Shown: piece by piece, positions 1 to 9,386 of the stretch
Layout: each line of letters starts with the position of its first letter
Position numbering within the stretch: the first letter of the stretch is position 1
Assembly: GCF_002950945.1 (NCBI RefSeq)
Contig: NZ_CP012673.1
Span: forward strand, 434,001-498,000
Source of the DNA: Sorangium cellulosum
GTDB lineage: Bacteria; Myxococcota_A; Polyangia; Polyangiales; Polyangiaceae
Direction of reading: 5' to 3'
DNA length: 64,000 bases
Notes under the pieces: model-generated
Told to the model about the DNA's origin: nothing
The model's database searches: none
The model's input: the letters and a program-made list of their open reading frames with translations, nothing else
Translations under genes and position numbers: made by a program

Positions 1-1965
1 ACGAGCACCCAGGGCGAGGACTCCGACTTCGAGATCGCGATCAGGCGGCTGTACGCTCCGGTCGCCTCGTCGTGTTCGCCGCTGGACATCGGCTCCACCG
101 TGCCGCAGACGGTGACCGGCAGCGTCGCCGGGATGGGCGACCTGGCCCGCGAGCTCTGCGGACTGGCGCCGCCGGGGAGCACCGACGTGAGCTTCACGTT
201 CACGCCGCCCCACGACGGAACCTATGTCTTCGACAAGACCGGATCCTCCGCCGATGTGGAGCTCGCGATCTACCAGGAGAGCTGCCACGATCCGGAGCTG
301 TTTTACGGTTGCAGCACGGAAGAGGACCAGCGGCGCGTCATCCTGGAGCTCCCCGGAGGAGTCCCCTTCGTCGTCATCCTGGACGGCTTCACGGGCGGGG
401 CCGGAGATTATTCGCTCACCATCACGGAGCGGCTTCCCCTGCCGTGTCCGGCGGTCGACCTCGGCTCGACGGTCCCCCAGACGGTGAGCGACGTGACCCT
501 GGACCGCGCCTCGCTGGACGTCGACCCCGGCTGCACCGGCAACGGGGTGTTCATGTCCGTGGCGTCCTATCAATTCACGGCGCCCGCCGATGCCACTTAC
601 TCCTTCAGCACCTCGAGCAGCCCCTACGACACCTGGAATGGTCCTGGCCTCGTCGTGAGGGATGGCACGTGCTCCGGTCCGGAGCTCGACTGCGTCGAGC
701 CCAACATCTACGATCGACCGTCCGAGGTCTCCCGGCGGCTCGCGGCCGGCCAGACCGTGGTGGTAGGCGTCACGTGCTACAGCGACCTTTGCCGGCACTC
801 ACTGTCCATCACGATGCCTGCCGAGCCGCCGTGCCCGGAGATCGACCTCGGCTCGACGGTCCCGCAAAGCGTGACCGGGGCCAGCTCGGGCCCCAGTTTT
901 GTCTCCTCGACCTGTTCGATGGAGGGACGCGACCCGATCGGCCCCGAAAAGACCTTCCGGTTCACGGCGCCATCGGACGACACCTACGTCTTCGACACGG
1001 CGGGATCGGACTGGAACGTGCTGACGGTGCTCGACGGCGAGGACAGTTGCTCGGGGGCCGTGCTCGCATGCAACGGCGACCTCCCTGCGACGCGGACCGA
1101 GCTGCCGCTCCTGGCTGGGCAATCCGTGACCGTCATCGTGGACTCGGTGTTTTACATTTCGAACGGGGTTGCGCTCAACATCTACCGTCGCGATGACGTC
1201 GGGTCCTGCGCTTCTCCGCACGATTTGGGCTCTACGGTCCCGCAGACCGTGGTGAGCAGCAGGAGGGTGTTGTATGACGAGGTCGACCCTAGCTGCAACC
1301 CGGGCGCGGGGACGTCCGACGAGGTCTACGCCTTCACGGCGCCGACCGACGGCACCTACCTGTTCTCCACGTCCAGCAACACGTCCTGGTACACGACGCT
1401 GTCTCTGCACGACGGCGGCTGCTCGGGCACCGAGCTTCGATGCGCGGTGTCGAGCTCGACCGCCGGCGGCACGGCGCGCGCGTGGACCATCGTCGCGCTC
1501 ACGGCCGGTCAGACCGTCAACGCCGTGGTGAGCTACAGCCGTCTGCGGTTCGATCTGCCGGACGACCTCCCGTCGCTCACGATCGAGAGCGCCTCGACCT
1601 CTGGCACGTGCTCCGCGCCGATCGAGCTCGGCTCTGCCGTCCCGCTGTGGGTCCGCGGAGACGCGACGCTGAACGCTGATTCCATCCCCGCGCCCTGCAA
1701 TCGGGCGGCCGGGCCTCACCCTGACGTCGTCTATCACTTCACAGCCCCGGCCGCGGCCACCTACACGTTCAGCGCGGCCAGCTCGTTCTTTTCCCCGGTC
1801 GTCCACGTGCTTGAGGCCGATTGCGCTGGCGCCACCCTCGGCTGCTTCAGCGCCTCATCCTGGATTGCCGAGGGGTCCGTCACGCTCGCGGCCGGTCAGG
1901 TCGTCACCATCGCGGTGGAGGGGCGGGACGACCGTTCCGGTACCTTCACGCTCGACATCTTCTAG
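1..1965 (+). CDS. Secreted repeat protein with PPC-like beta-sandwich domains, 5' incomplete
   Basis: The frame is open from base 1 to the stop at 1963-1965, so the N-terminus and any signal peptide lie outside the window. The visible 654 residues are five tandem units of about 125-135 residues. Each opens with a Cys and a linker like LGSTVPQTV (near residues 24, 149, 278, 403 and 537) and contains a core like YxFTAPxDxTYxFxT. Two to four Cys per unit suggest disulfides and an extracytoplasmic location. The pattern resembles bacterial pre-peptidase C-terminal (PPC) domains, usually binding or stalk modules. No catalytic domain is visible. The protein ends without a MYXO-CTERM tail. Function beyond a surface or secreted binding role is unknown. 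Confidence 0.8.
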   Translation, partial: TSTQGEDSDFEIAIRRLYAPVASSCSPLDIGSTVPQTVTGSVAGMGDLARELCGLAPPGSTDVSFTFTPPHDGTYVFDKTGSSADVELAIYQESCHDPELFYGCSTEEDQRRVILELPGGVPFVVILDGFTGGAGDYSLTITERLPLPCPAVDLGSTVPQTVSDVTLDRASLDVDPGCTGNGVFMSVASYQFTAPADATYSFSTSSSPYDTWNGPGLVVRDGTCSGPELDCVEPNIYDRPSEVSRRLAAGQTVVVGVTCYSDLCRHSLSITMPAEPPCPEIDLGSTVPQSVTGASSGPSFVSSTCSMEGRDPIGPEKTFRFTAPSDDTYVFDTAGSDWNVLTVLDGEDSCSGAVLACNGDLPATRTELPLLAGQSVTVIVDSVFYISNGVALNIYRRDDVGSCASPHDLGSTVPQTVVSSRRVLYDEVDPSCNPGAGTSDEVYAFTAPTDGTYLFSTSSNTSWYTTLSLHDGGCSGTELRCAVSSSTAGGTARAWTIVALTAGQTVNAVVSYSRLRFDLPDDLPSLTIESASTSGTCSAPIELGSAVPLWVRGDATLNADSIPAPCNRAAGPHPDVVYHFTAPAAATYTFSAASSFFSPVVHVLEADCAGATLGCFSASSWIAEGSVTLAAGQVVTIAVEGRDDRSGTFTLDIF

Positions 1966-2191
1966 CCCTCGGCGCCCCTCCGGTGTTCCAGGCGCGCCGT
2001 CTGGAGCGAGCTCCGTCCTGCGCTGTCATCCGTCCAGGACCGCCTGATTCGCCGGCGAGGGCTCGATCGATCTCATCACCATTTCAGGGAGCGCAAGCGC
2101 CGCGCGCGAAGCCCGCGAGCTCCGTCATTCAAGGGAACATCGAGTGGCCGGGAAGGTGCACGAGGCCGCTCTCGGACTGTCAAAGAGACCT

Positions 2192-3877
2192 ATGGACATG
2201 CATTGTTTCTCGCTTCTTCGTCGTAGGCTGGGCCTCTCCTCTGTGATGTTGCTCGCCGGCGCCTGCGCCGCCGGAAAGAGCCCCGAAGCTGCGCTGGGCG
2301 GCGGAGGCGCCGCCGTCACCAGCTCGAGCGGCGGCGGGGTCGACAGCGTGTACGGATCCGGGGGCGCCGGCGGCGTTGACATCGGGCTCGGCGGCGGCGC
2401 GCCGAGCACCGAGGACGATCCGCAGACCTGCGCGGAGGCCGCCGCGCGTAAGTCGTATATCGGCTGCGACTTCTGGCCCACGGTCACGGCCAATATGGTC
2501 GACGAGATCTTCGACTACGCCGTCGTCGTCGCGAACGTGGGCCAGGAGACGGCCGAGGTCACGGTGACGCGCGCAGGAGCGTTCGTCGCGGCCGCAGAGG
2601 CCCCGCCGGGCGGCCTGGCGACGCTCTATCTCCCCTGGGTCGCGCGGCTCAAGGGGCCGTATAGAGTCGACCGTTGTAACGAGAGTTTTGATGGTGATCT
2701 CGACAGCGTTTACGCTGCCGGTGGAGCGTACCATTTGACCTCGACGAGGCCGGTCGCCGTCTATCAATTCAACCCGATCGAATATGCAGGGCGGGGCGGA
2801 CCGCCCGGAAAAGACTGGCAGAGCTGCCAGTCGGTCATCTGCGACGGGATGGAAGAGCCTTGCTTCTCCTACTCGAACGATGCGTCGTTGCTCTTTCCTT
2901 CCACGGCGATGACCGGCAATTACCGGGTCACCGCCTATTCGATCAATCGGCGCGGGGCGCCGGGATCCATCTTCACGGTGACCGGTACCGAGGATGGCAC
3001 CGACGTCACGGTCAAGCTCTCGTCGACGGCCCAGCTCACGGCGGCCGGCGGGATACCCGCGACCGGCCCCGGAGGGTCGTTCAACTTCTCCGTCGATGCG
3101 GGCGATGTGGTCGAGCTCGTGGGGGCCTCGGGCGCCGACCTCAGCGGCAGCCTGGTCACGGCCACGAGGCCGGTCCAGGTCCTCGGGGCGAACCGTTGCG
3201 CGACCGTCCCGGCGGACGTGCTCGCCTGCGATCATCTCGAGGAGTCGGTGGTCCCCGTCGAGACGCTGGGGCGGCACTACATCGTGACGGTCCCGACCTC
3301 GCCTTCGGGTCAGCCCATCGGTCATGTTGTCTACCTTTACGGCAACGTCGACGGCACGACGCTGAGTTATCCATCGGGGCGCCCGCCCGGCGCGCCGGCG
3401 ACGCTCGGCGCGGGGGAGGTCGTGAGTCTAGGAATCGTGCAGAGTAACTTCGAGGTGATCGGAGATCACGAATTCGCCGTCAACTCGTATCTCCTGGGCG
3501 CCGAGCTGGTCGATCCGGGGGTGTCGTTGGGCGTCGAGAAGGGAGATCCGTCGCAGACCTTCATCGTCGCCGTCGAGCAGTACCGGCAGAAATACGTGTT
3601 TCTCGCGCCGCCCGACTACGACGAGAGCTACGTCGATATCATCCAGCCTCCCGGCGCGACGATCCTGCTCGACGGCGAGGAGGTCCTCGACACCTTTCGG
3701 AGGATCAGCGCCGACTTCGGCGTCGTGCGCGTCAAGCTCGGCCCCGGCAACGCCGGGGCTCACGTGCTCACAGCCACGTTGCCAGTCGGCATCCAGGTGC
3801 TCGGTTACGGCAGCTACACGAGCTACAACTACCCTGGTGGCCTCAACCTGAAGCTCATCGCCCCTCCCCCGCGGTAG
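2192..3877 (+). CDS. IgGFc-binding-like surface lipoprotein
   Basis: 561 residues. I chose the ATG at 2192 because a short basic stretch, a hydrophobic core and lipobox LAGAC (Cys25) follow at once; the frame opens earlier at 2144. A Gly/Ala-rich linker covers about residues 30-70. The remainder has signatures I associate with the myxobacterial 'IgGFc-binding protein' family: YQFNPIEY, NDASLLFPSTAMTGNYRV and repeated TATRPVQVLG-type strands. Members are probably beta-rich surface proteins; real IgG binding in soil bacteria is not expected and the name is historical. No obvious operon partner: the upstream gene ends 226 bp away and the downstream fragment begins 3 bp after the stop. Confidence 0.8.
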   Translation: MDMHCFSLLRRRLGLSSVMLLAGACAAGKSPEAALGGGGAAVTSSSGGGVDSVYGSGGAGGVDIGLGGGAPSTEDDPQTCAEAAARKSYIGCDFWPTVTANMVDEIFDYAVVVANVGQETAEVTVTRAGAFVAAAEAPPGGLATLYLPWVARLKGPYRVDRCNESFDGDLDSVYAAGGAYHLTSTRPVAVYQFNPIEYAGRGGPPGKDWQSCQSVICDGMEEPCFSYSNDASLLFPSTAMTGNYRVTAYSINRRGAPGSIFTVTGTEDGTDVTVKLSSTAQLTAAGGIPATGPGGSFNFSVDAGDVVELVGASGADLSGSLVTATRPVQVLGANRCATVPADVLACDHLEESVVPVETLGRHYIVTVPTSPSGQPIGHVVYLYGNVDGTTLSYPSGRPPGAPATLGAGEVVSLGIVQSNFEVIGDHEFAVNSYLLGAELVDPGVSLGVEKGDPSQTFIVAVEQYRQKYVFLAPPDYDESYVDIIQPPGATILLDGEEVLDTFRRISADFGVVRVKLGPGNAGAHVLTATLPVGIQVLGYGSYTSYNYPGGLNLKLIAPPPR

Positions 3878-3880
3878 GCG

Positions 3881-4141
3881 TTGTTCCACGCATCCAGCGC
3901 GCGTCCCGCGCTCCCGCCCATCGCCGACCGCATCGCCGCGGTCGCTCGGCGGGGCGAGGCGCCGCCGCCAGCAGGCTCCGTGGATGCGGAGGCGGTGGCC
4001 CAGCGAGGGGTCACCTCTGCGGTGCTCGGCGCGCGCCGGGGCGACGTCGCCGCGGTGGCGCGCGCCATGGGCGAGGCCCGGATGCAGATCCAGCGCTGGC
4101 TCAAGCGATACCGGATCGACCCCGAGCGGCTCCGGCGCTAG
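3881..4141 (+). pseudogene. Fis-type helix-turn-helix remnant of a sigma-54-type regulator
   Basis: An 86-codon frame that can only start with TTG, 3 bp after the preceding stop. Its last 35 residues (DVAAVARAMG...QIQRWLKRYRIDPERL) look like the C-terminal Fis-type DNA-binding helices of sigma-54 enhancer-binding or FHA regulators of myxobacteria. The receiver/FHA and AAA domains that should precede it are absent. The most likely reading is the 3' scrap of a deleted regulator. A small stand-alone DNA-binding protein expressed with the kinase 30 bp downstream cannot be excluded. Confidence 0.55.
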
Positions 4142-4171
4142 ATCGCGGCCTCGGCCGGAGGTGCGGGCGCT

Positions 4172-7100
4172 GTGGTTCCAGGGACGCTGATCGCCGATCG
4201 CTATCGCGTGGTGCGGCGCCTCGGCGCGGGCGCGATGGGCGCGGTGTACGAGGCCGTCGACACCGAGACCGACCGCCGGCGCGCGCTCAAGGTGATGCAC
4301 GCGCACACGATCGAGCGCGCCGACCTCCGGCGGCGGTTCGCGCTGGAGGCGCGGGTCGCGGGCCGGGTGGGCAGCCCGTTCCTCGTCGACGTGCTCGACG
4401 CCGGGGTCGACCGGGCGACGTCGACGCCCTTCCTGGTGATGGAGCTGCTGGAGGGCGAGACGCTGGCCCAGCGGCTCGCGCGCGCGGGGCGCTGCCCGCC
4501 CGCCGAGGCGCTCCGCTGGCTCGAGCAGACGGCGCTCGGGCTCGACAAGATGCACCGCCTGGGGGTCGTCCACCGCGACCTGAAGCCGAGCAACCTCTTC
4601 CTGGAGCGGCGCGAGCACGAGGCGCCGCGCCTGAAGATCCTCGATCTCGGCGTGGCCAAGGTCCTGGACAACGGCGCCGGCCTCGAGTCCACGAGCGCGG
4701 CGGGCACGCCGGTGTACATGGCGCCGGAGCAGTTCCGGGGCGGCAAGGTCACGCCGGCCGCCGACATCCATGCGCTCGGGATGATCGCCTTCGCGCTCCT
4801 CGTCGGGAGCCCCTACTGGCAGGACGAGGCGGGGCGCGGCCAGGACCCGATCGCCTTCGCGCTGGCCGCGTCCGCGGGCCCCGTGGAGGCGGCGACGGCG
4901 CGGGCGGCGCGCCGGGGCGTACCGCTGCCGGCCGGGATGGATGGGTGGTTCGCGCGGGCGACCGCCGCGGATCCCGCGGTCCGGTTCGCGAGCGCGATCG
5001 CCGCGGTGAGGGCGCTGGCCGGCGCGCTGGGAGAGCCCGGCGCGGAGCTTCCGCTCGAAGAGGCCTGGCCCGCGCCGCAGGCGTCGGATGAGCAGGACGA
5101 GGGGGCGACCGAGGATGGGGCGGGCGAGCGGGGCGAGGGCGCGACCGAGGATGGGGCGGGCGAGCGGGGCGAGGGCGCGACCGAGGATGGGGCGGGCGAG
5201 CAGGGCGAGGGCGCGACCGAGGATGGGGCGGGCGAGCAGGGCGAGGGCGCGACCAGGACCTTCGAGAAGGGCGAGGGCGCACAGGGAGCCGTCCCTGCCG
5301 CGCTGGAGGGCGTCCCTGCCACGCTGGAGGGCGTCCCTGCCACGCCGGAGGGCGTCCCTGCCGCGCTGGAGGGCGTCCCTGCCACGCCGGAGGGCGTCCC
5401 TATCGCGCCGGAGGGCGTCCCTATCGCGCCGGAGGGCGTCCCTATCGCGCCGGAGGGCGTCCCTATCGCGTCGGGAGCCGCCGAGTCCACGGCGCCGCCC
5501 CGGCCCGGCGTGTGGTGGCTGCTCGGGCTCGGCGGCGTCGCCGCGGCGCTGGGCGCCTTCGCGCTCGCAGCGTCGCTCGCCGCGCCGCGCACGGCGCCGC
5601 CCGCAGCAGCGCCTCCACGCGCCGCGCCTCGCTCGCCCCTCGACGCGCCCGACGTGGTGCTCGCCTGCCCCATCTTCGAGGCCGCGGGCGTCGACGCACC
5701 GGCGGGCTGGCTCGGCGCGGCCGCCGCGGCGACCGTGTGCGAGCGGGCGCGGATCCTCCTCGGCGGCAGCACGGCGCGCACCCTGGTGCCCGCCGAGCTG
5801 CTCGTGCTCCCGCGGCAGCTCGTGGACCGGTTCCCGCTCGACCCGTACGCGGCGCCGGACGCCCGGGCGCGGTCCGTGGAGGCGGCGCGCCGCCGCGCGG
5901 CGGCGTACGTCGACGGCGAGGTCGCCCGCGACGGCGCCGCCTTCCGGGTCGCCCTGCGCCTGCACGCGCCGGACGGCGCGGAGCTCACCCGCGCGCAGGG
6001 CGCCGGGCGGGCGCTGTTCGAGGCGGTCCGCGAGGCCATGGCCCCCCTGGTGGCGGCCGGGCACCTGCCCAAGGCGGCGCACCTCGACGCCGCCGTCGCG
6101 GAGTTCTCGCGGGCCGCGGACCCGGACGGCGCCCTCGCCCTGCTCGATCTGACCCTGGCCATGGTGCACAACGCCGGCGGTGTCTCGGAGGAGTGCGCGC
6201 GGGTCGAGGCGCGCAGCGGCGCGCTCGCGGAGATGGGGCCGGGAGAGCGCCACCGGTGCGCCTTCGTCCTGGGCCTGCCCGCGCCCGCGGTCGCGCTCCC
6301 GCCGGCCGAGGCGGCCTCGCCCGGCGCGTTCGCGGCGCGCGCGCGCATCGAGCAGTTCGCCCACCGCGTCGACGATCCGGCGCTCGCCGACGAGCTCGTG
6401 CGGCGGTTCGAGCAGGAGCCGTCGTCGTGGGGGCGCTCGACGCTCGCGTCGACCGCGTCGTGCCTGCTCCAGCCGTTCGAGCCGGGTCGCGCCGCGGAGC
6501 TCTCGCTCCTCGCGGTGCAGATCGAGCCGAAGAACCCGAGCGGCGAGTTCTGCGCGCCGTGGGTGCAGCTCGCGACCGTGACGCGCGGCACGGCGAACGC
6601 GGAGAGCGCCCTCCGCGCGATGCAGGCGTGGGCGCCCTGGGACGGCTACGCGTGGCTGCTCGAGGAGGCGGGGCCCGGCGACGCGGGGCGGGCGCTCGCG
6701 TTCGCCCGGCGCGCCTACGCGCTGTCGCCGCTCGACGCCTACGTGGCCGACGTGCTCGCGAGCCGGCTGCTCGCGGGCGGCGCGCGCGCCGAGGCGCGCG
6801 GCGTCGCGCTCGCGCTCGCCGCGGGCGGGTACCCGAGCCAGAAGGTCGAGAGCGAGCTCTTGCTCCTCCGGGTCGAGGCGAGCGAGGCCCGCTTCGGCGC
6901 CGCGCTCGCGCGGGCGAGGCGGGCGATGATCCCCGCCGCCGACGACGCCGGGTGGGTGCGCGTGCAGCGGCTCGAGATCGCGTGGCGCGCGCTGGAGCTC
7001 GGCCTGATCCTCGGCCGGGCGGGCGAGATCGCCGACGCCGCCGTGGAGCGCCTGCTCGATCCGGAGCCGCCGCCGCTCGCCGGCGCCCACCACATCGACG

Positions 7101-7582
7101 TCCCGCTGCGCATCGCGGCCCTGTGCGCCCACGCGACGGCGGCGGCGTCGCGGCGGTGCTTCGCGCGGCTGCGCGCGCTCAGGCCGCGGCTCTCGGGGGG
7201 CATCCTCCCGGGCACGGACGCGTTCACCGACGGCGCCGAGCGGTACGCGCGGGCGGATTACCCGGAGGCGGCGAGGGTCTGGCGGCCGCTGCTGCGAGAC
7301 CCGGGGCCGTTCGTGGCGGTGATGGCCGACGCCATGGTGGGCGTGTTCGAGCGGGCGGGCGAGGCGGAGCCCGCAGCGCGGCTGGAGAAGGCCGTCGCGC
7401 AGGGCGAGAGCCAGCTCGGCGGCGCGAGCCTGGCCACGGCGCGCGCGGCGCGGCGGGCCGCGCGGCGGGGCAAGCTGGACGAGGCGCGCGCGCTGGCGAA
7501 GCAGGTGATCGAGGCGTGGGCCATCGCGGACGAGCCGGTGCCGGCGGTCGACGAGATGCGGCGGATCACGAGGCCGAGGTAG
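4172..7582 (+). CDS. Transmembrane serine/threonine protein kinase with repeat linker and TPR-like exterior
   Basis: 1136 residues from GTG 4172; the kinase fold begins within 10 residues of it. Kinase domain about residues 10-280: glycine loop RLGAGAMG, ATP-binding Lys in ALKVMH (about 40), catalytic HRDLKPSN (about 134-141), DLG in place of DFG, and GTPVYMAPEQ in the activation segment. Next comes a low-complexity linker from two coding minisatellites (4 x 12 residues and 9 x 7 residues), then one membrane helix around residues 446-468, and an Ala-rich helical C-terminal region of some 650 residues resembling TPR-type repeats, probably outside the inner membrane. The layout is that of a myxobacterial receptor-like Hanks kinase: outside sensing, cytoplasmic phosphorylation. 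Substrate and signal are unknown. Confidence 0.9.
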   Translation: MVPGTLIADRYRVVRRLGAGAMGAVYEAVDTETDRRRALKVMHAHTIERADLRRRFALEARVAGRVGSPFLVDVLDAGVDRATSTPFLVMELLEGETLAQRLARAGRCPPAEALRWLEQTALGLDKMHRLGVVHRDLKPSNLFLERREHEAPRLKILDLGVAKVLDNGAGLESTSAAGTPVYMAPEQFRGGKVTPAADIHALGMIAFALLVGSPYWQDEAGRGQDPIAFALAASAGPVEAATARAARRGVPLPAGMDGWFARATAADPAVRFASAIAAVRALAGALGEPGAELPLEEAWPAPQASDEQDEGATEDGAGERGEGATEDGAGERGEGATEDGAGEQGEGATEDGAGEQGEGATRTFEKGEGAQGAVPAALEGVPATLEGVPATPEGVPAALEGVPATPEGVPIAPEGVPIAPEGVPIAPEGVPIASGAAESTAPPRPGVWWLLGLGGVAAALGAFALAASLAAPRTAPPAAAPPRAAPRSPLDAPDVVLACPIFEAAGVDAPAGWLGAAAAATVCERARILLGGSTARTLVPAELLVLPRQLVDRFPLDPYAAPDARARSVEAARRRAAAYVDGEVARDGAAFRVALRLHAPDGAELTRAQGAGRALFEAVREAMAPLVAAGHLPKAAHLDAAVAEFSRAADPDGALALLDLTLAMVHNAGGVSEECARVEARSGALAEMGPGERHRCAFVLGLPAPAVALPPAEAASPGAFAARARIEQFAHRVDDPALADELVRRFEQEPSSWGRSTLASTASCLLQPFEPGRAAELSLLAVQIEPKNPSGEFCAPWVQLATVTRGTANAESALRAMQAWAPWDGYAWLLEEAGPGDAGRALAFARRAYALSPLDAYVADVLASRLLAGGARAEARGVALALAAGGYPSQKVESELLLLRVEASEARFGAALARARRAMIPAADDAGWVRVQRLEIAWRALELGLILGRAGEIADAAVERLLDPEPPPLAGAHHIDVPLRIAALCAHATAAASRRCFARLRALRPRLSGGILPGTDAFTDGAERYARADYPEAARVWRPLLRDPGPFVAVMADAMVGVFERAGEAEPAARLEKAVAQGESQLGGASLATARAARRAARRGKLDEARALAKQVIEAWAIADEPVPAVDEMRRITRPR
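5099..5257 (+). repeat. 36-bp coding tandem repeat in the kinase linker
   Basis: Four consecutive 36-bp units encode EGATEDGAGERG or EGATEDGAGEQG, then a partial fifth begins EGATRTFEKG. Units are nearly identical in DNA, so they are recent expansions. They lengthen the acidic linker between kinase domain and membrane helix without shifting frame. Confidence 0.9.
5291..5479 (+). repeat. 21-bp coding tandem repeat in the kinase linker
   Basis: Nine 21-bp units encode VPAALEG, VPATLEG, VPATPEG or VPIAPEG, the last degenerate (VPIASGA). They lie directly after the 36-bp array and directly before the membrane helix. Copy number probably varies between strains. Confidence 0.9.
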
Positions 7583-7612
7583 GGCGGCCTGGCCAGGGAG
7601 CCGGGGGATCTC

Positions 7613-7670
7613 GAACGCAAGGACGCAACCCCGAAATTCTTCGTGTCTCATGTCCTTGCGCCTTTGCGTT
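7613..7670. repeat. Intergenic hairpin element 1 (ACGCAAGG-type arms)
   Basis: Left arm GAACGCAAGGACGCAA and right arm TCCTTGCGCCTTTGCGTT pair imperfectly around a 25-nt loop. Each arm is built of short CGCAAGG-like units. It starts 31 bp after the kinase stop and precedes msrB. It belongs to the same structural class as the elements at 9260 and 28481. Confidence 0.6.
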
Positions 7671-7836
7671 GAAATCTCTCTCTCCTCTCGCCCCTGACCC
7701 CGCCCAGACTCCAACAGGCGGGTGCGGCAGGAGCCGTTTGTGGTGGTGGAGGTGTGATCGGCGGGCCGCGCGGCCCCCGGCGCGCGCTGTGCGTCTTATC
7801 TAGAGAGGGCCCGTGGTTCACCACTGGAGGCGCCCC

Positions 7837-8430
7837 ATGCGCTTGCTCGGTCTCTCTGGACTCGGTGTGGCGGCCGTGGCTGCCGGTGTGGCGGCCGCGG
7901 GCGGGGGGACCCGGGTGGGAGGCGGGCACCAACCCGAAGGGACACCCATGAAGACTGCAAAGGCGCCGGCCGCCGGCCCGGTGTATTCGAGATCCGGCTA
8001 CGACGTGACCTCGCTCTCCGAGGTGAGGATCGCGGAACTGGCCAAGCGGCTCAAGCCGGATGAAGCGAATGTCATCCTGGCCAAGGGAACCGAGCCGGCG
8101 TTCTGCGGCACGCTGACGGACAACAAGAAGGAGGGGACGTACATCTGCCGCCTCTGCGGCCTGCCCCTGTTCTCGTCGAGCGCGAAGTTCGACTCCGGGA
8201 CCGGCTGGCCGAGCTTCTTCCAGCCGTTCGATCCGGCCCATATCCGGGAGCAGCAGGATGTCGCGCTGGGGATGGTGCGGACGGAGATCCTGTGCGCCCG
8301 GTGCACCGCGCACCTGGGGCACGTGTTCGACGACGGACCGCAGCAGACGGGCTTGCGCTACTGCCTGAACTCCGTCTCGCTCAATTTCGTAGAGCGGGGG
8401 AAGGACCTGCCGCCCGCGTCGCGCCGATGA
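7837..8430 (+). CDS. msrB: Peptide-methionine (R)-S-oxide reductase MsrB
   Basis: 197 residues from ATG 7837, placed 8 nt after GGAGG; an in-frame GTG at 7813 is less likely. Reduces methionine-R-sulfoxide in proteins using thioredoxin-type electrons. Residues 3-25 form a hydrophobic segment, so this copy is probably exported or membrane-anchored. The MsrB domain fills residues 45-190: zinc Cys pairs at 104/107 (CRLC) and 153/156 (CARC), GTGWPSF, HLGHVFDDGP, and the catalytic Cys176 in RYCLNS. Length is normal for an MsrB with an added leader. A ZIP transporter gene follows in the same direction after a GC-rich hairpin. Confidence 0.95.
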   Translation: MRLLGLSGLGVAAVAAGVAAAGGGTRVGGGHQPEGTPMKTAKAPAAGPVYSRSGYDVTSLSEVRIAELAKRLKPDEANVILAKGTEPAFCGTLTDNKKEGTYICRLCGLPLFSSSAKFDSGTGWPSFFQPFDPAHIREQQDVALGMVRTEILCARCTAHLGHVFDDGPQQTGLRYCLNSVSLNFVERGKDLPPASRR

Positions 8431-8431
8431 G

Positions 8432-8460
8432 GGGAACCGGCACCGGCCGGCGCCGGTCCC
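8432..8460 (+). terminator. GC-rich hairpin between msrB and the ZIP gene
   Basis: GGGAACCGGC and GCCGGTCCC form an almost perfect stem round a short loop starting 2 bp after the msrB stop. There is no T-tract, so it is a weak terminator or attenuator candidate only. Confidence 0.3.
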
Positions 8461-8479
8461 AGCGAAGGTCGACAGGAGA

Positions 8480-9253
8480 ATGAAGTTGCCGATGTTCGTG
8501 CAAGCCGCATGCTGGGGGCTGCTCGCAGGCTCCGGGCTCCTGATCGGCGCAGTGGTCGCTGTCGCCTTCGGCGGTCGGCTGCCCCATCGCATGATTGCTG
8601 CTGTCATGGGCTTCGGCGGAGGCGTGCTCATCGCCGTGTTATCCGTTGATTTGATGGATTCGGCGTTTGAGGATGGCGGCCCCATCGCGGCCACGTTCGG
8701 CTTCTTGTTCGGTGCAGCTGCATTCAGCGCCATCAACTGGCGCCTGGCCCAGCATGGGGCCAGGCACCGCAATCGTTGCGGCGACTGCGTCGAGCAACCG
8801 TCGGAGGCGGAGCACAAAGGGAGCGGATTGGCGATCGCGGTGGGCGCTGTCCTCGACGGCGTTCCGGAGTCCCTCGTGATTGGCCTATCGCTGCTGGGCG
8901 GTGGAAAAATCGGCCTTGGTCTGGTAGCCGGCTTCTTTCTCGCGAACGTCCCGCAAGGGCTCTCAAGCGCTTCCGGCATGAAGAAGGCGGGACGCTCCAG
9001 CAGATACATCTTCAGCCTATGGGCCGGGATTCTGCTGAGTAGCGGAATGGCAGCGGCCGCCGGTTACCTCGTGCTGGGCACCGCTGCGCCGGCCCTTCCC
9101 GCCACGATCCTCGCCTTCGCGGCGGGCGGCGTGTTGGCCATGCTTGCCGAGTCCATGATTCCCGAAGCGTTCGCGGACGCGCAGCCGTTCATCGGCCTGA
9201 TCACGGTCGTCGGCTTTCTTGTGGCGTTCCTGATCATAAAAATGCATGCCTAG
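8480..9253 (+). CDS. ZIP-family metal cation transporter
   Basis: 257 residues with about eight hydrophobic segments spread over the whole length. The ZIP hallmark lies mid-protein: AVGAVLDGVPESLVIGLSL and FFLANVPQGLSSASGM correspond to the metal-path helices 4 and 5, with Asp/Pro/Glu and Asn/Pro/Gln in the usual His/Glu positions. A short loop with CGDC before helix 4 could bind metal. Expected to import zinc or another divalent cation across the inner membrane. AGGAG ends only 1 nt before the ATG at 8480, so in-frame TTG 8486 or ATG 8492 may be the true start. The hairpin element at 9260 follows the stop. Confidence 0.8.
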   Translation: MKLPMFVQAACWGLLAGSGLLIGAVVAVAFGGRLPHRMIAAVMGFGGGVLIAVLSVDLMDSAFEDGGPIAATFGFLFGAAAFSAINWRLAQHGARHRNRCGDCVEQPSEAEHKGSGLAIAVGAVLDGVPESLVIGLSLLGGGKIGLGLVAGFFLANVPQGLSSASGMKKAGRSSRYIFSLWAGILLSSGMAAAAGYLVLGTAAPALPATILAFAAGGVLAMLAESMIPEAFADAQPFIGLITVVGFLVAFLIIKMHA

Positions 9254-9259
9254 GACACC

Positions 9260-9385
9260 GAACGGGTTGAAACTCCGGGAAAATGAACCACGGAGGCACA
9301 GAGGACACAGAGGAACAACAAAACAACTCTGTGCCCTCTGTGGCTCGAACCTTTTCATTCTCGGGCGTTTCAAGCTGATCGATGC
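9260..9385. repeat. Intergenic hairpin element 2 (CACAGAGG-type arms)
   Basis: Inner arms ACCACGGAGGCACAGAGG (9287-9304, continuing to 9313) and CTCTGTGCCCTCTGTGG (9327-9343) flank a 13-nt AAC-rich loop. Outer flanks GAACGGGTTGAAACTCCGGG and CATTCTCGGGCGTTTCAAG are roughly complementary, extending the hairpin. It fills the whole gap between the convergent ZIP and Cys-rich genes, so it may act as a two-way terminator. Its outer end GAACGGGTTGA matches element 3 (GAACAGGTTGA). Confidence 0.65.
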
Positions 9386-9386
9386 T

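Noticed and set aside
3428..7714. Very long open frame on the minus strand opposite the Ser/Thr kinase
   Set aside because: It is an Arg/Pro/Ala-rich antisense shadow of a gene with clear kinase motifs; such frames are common in GC-rich DNA.
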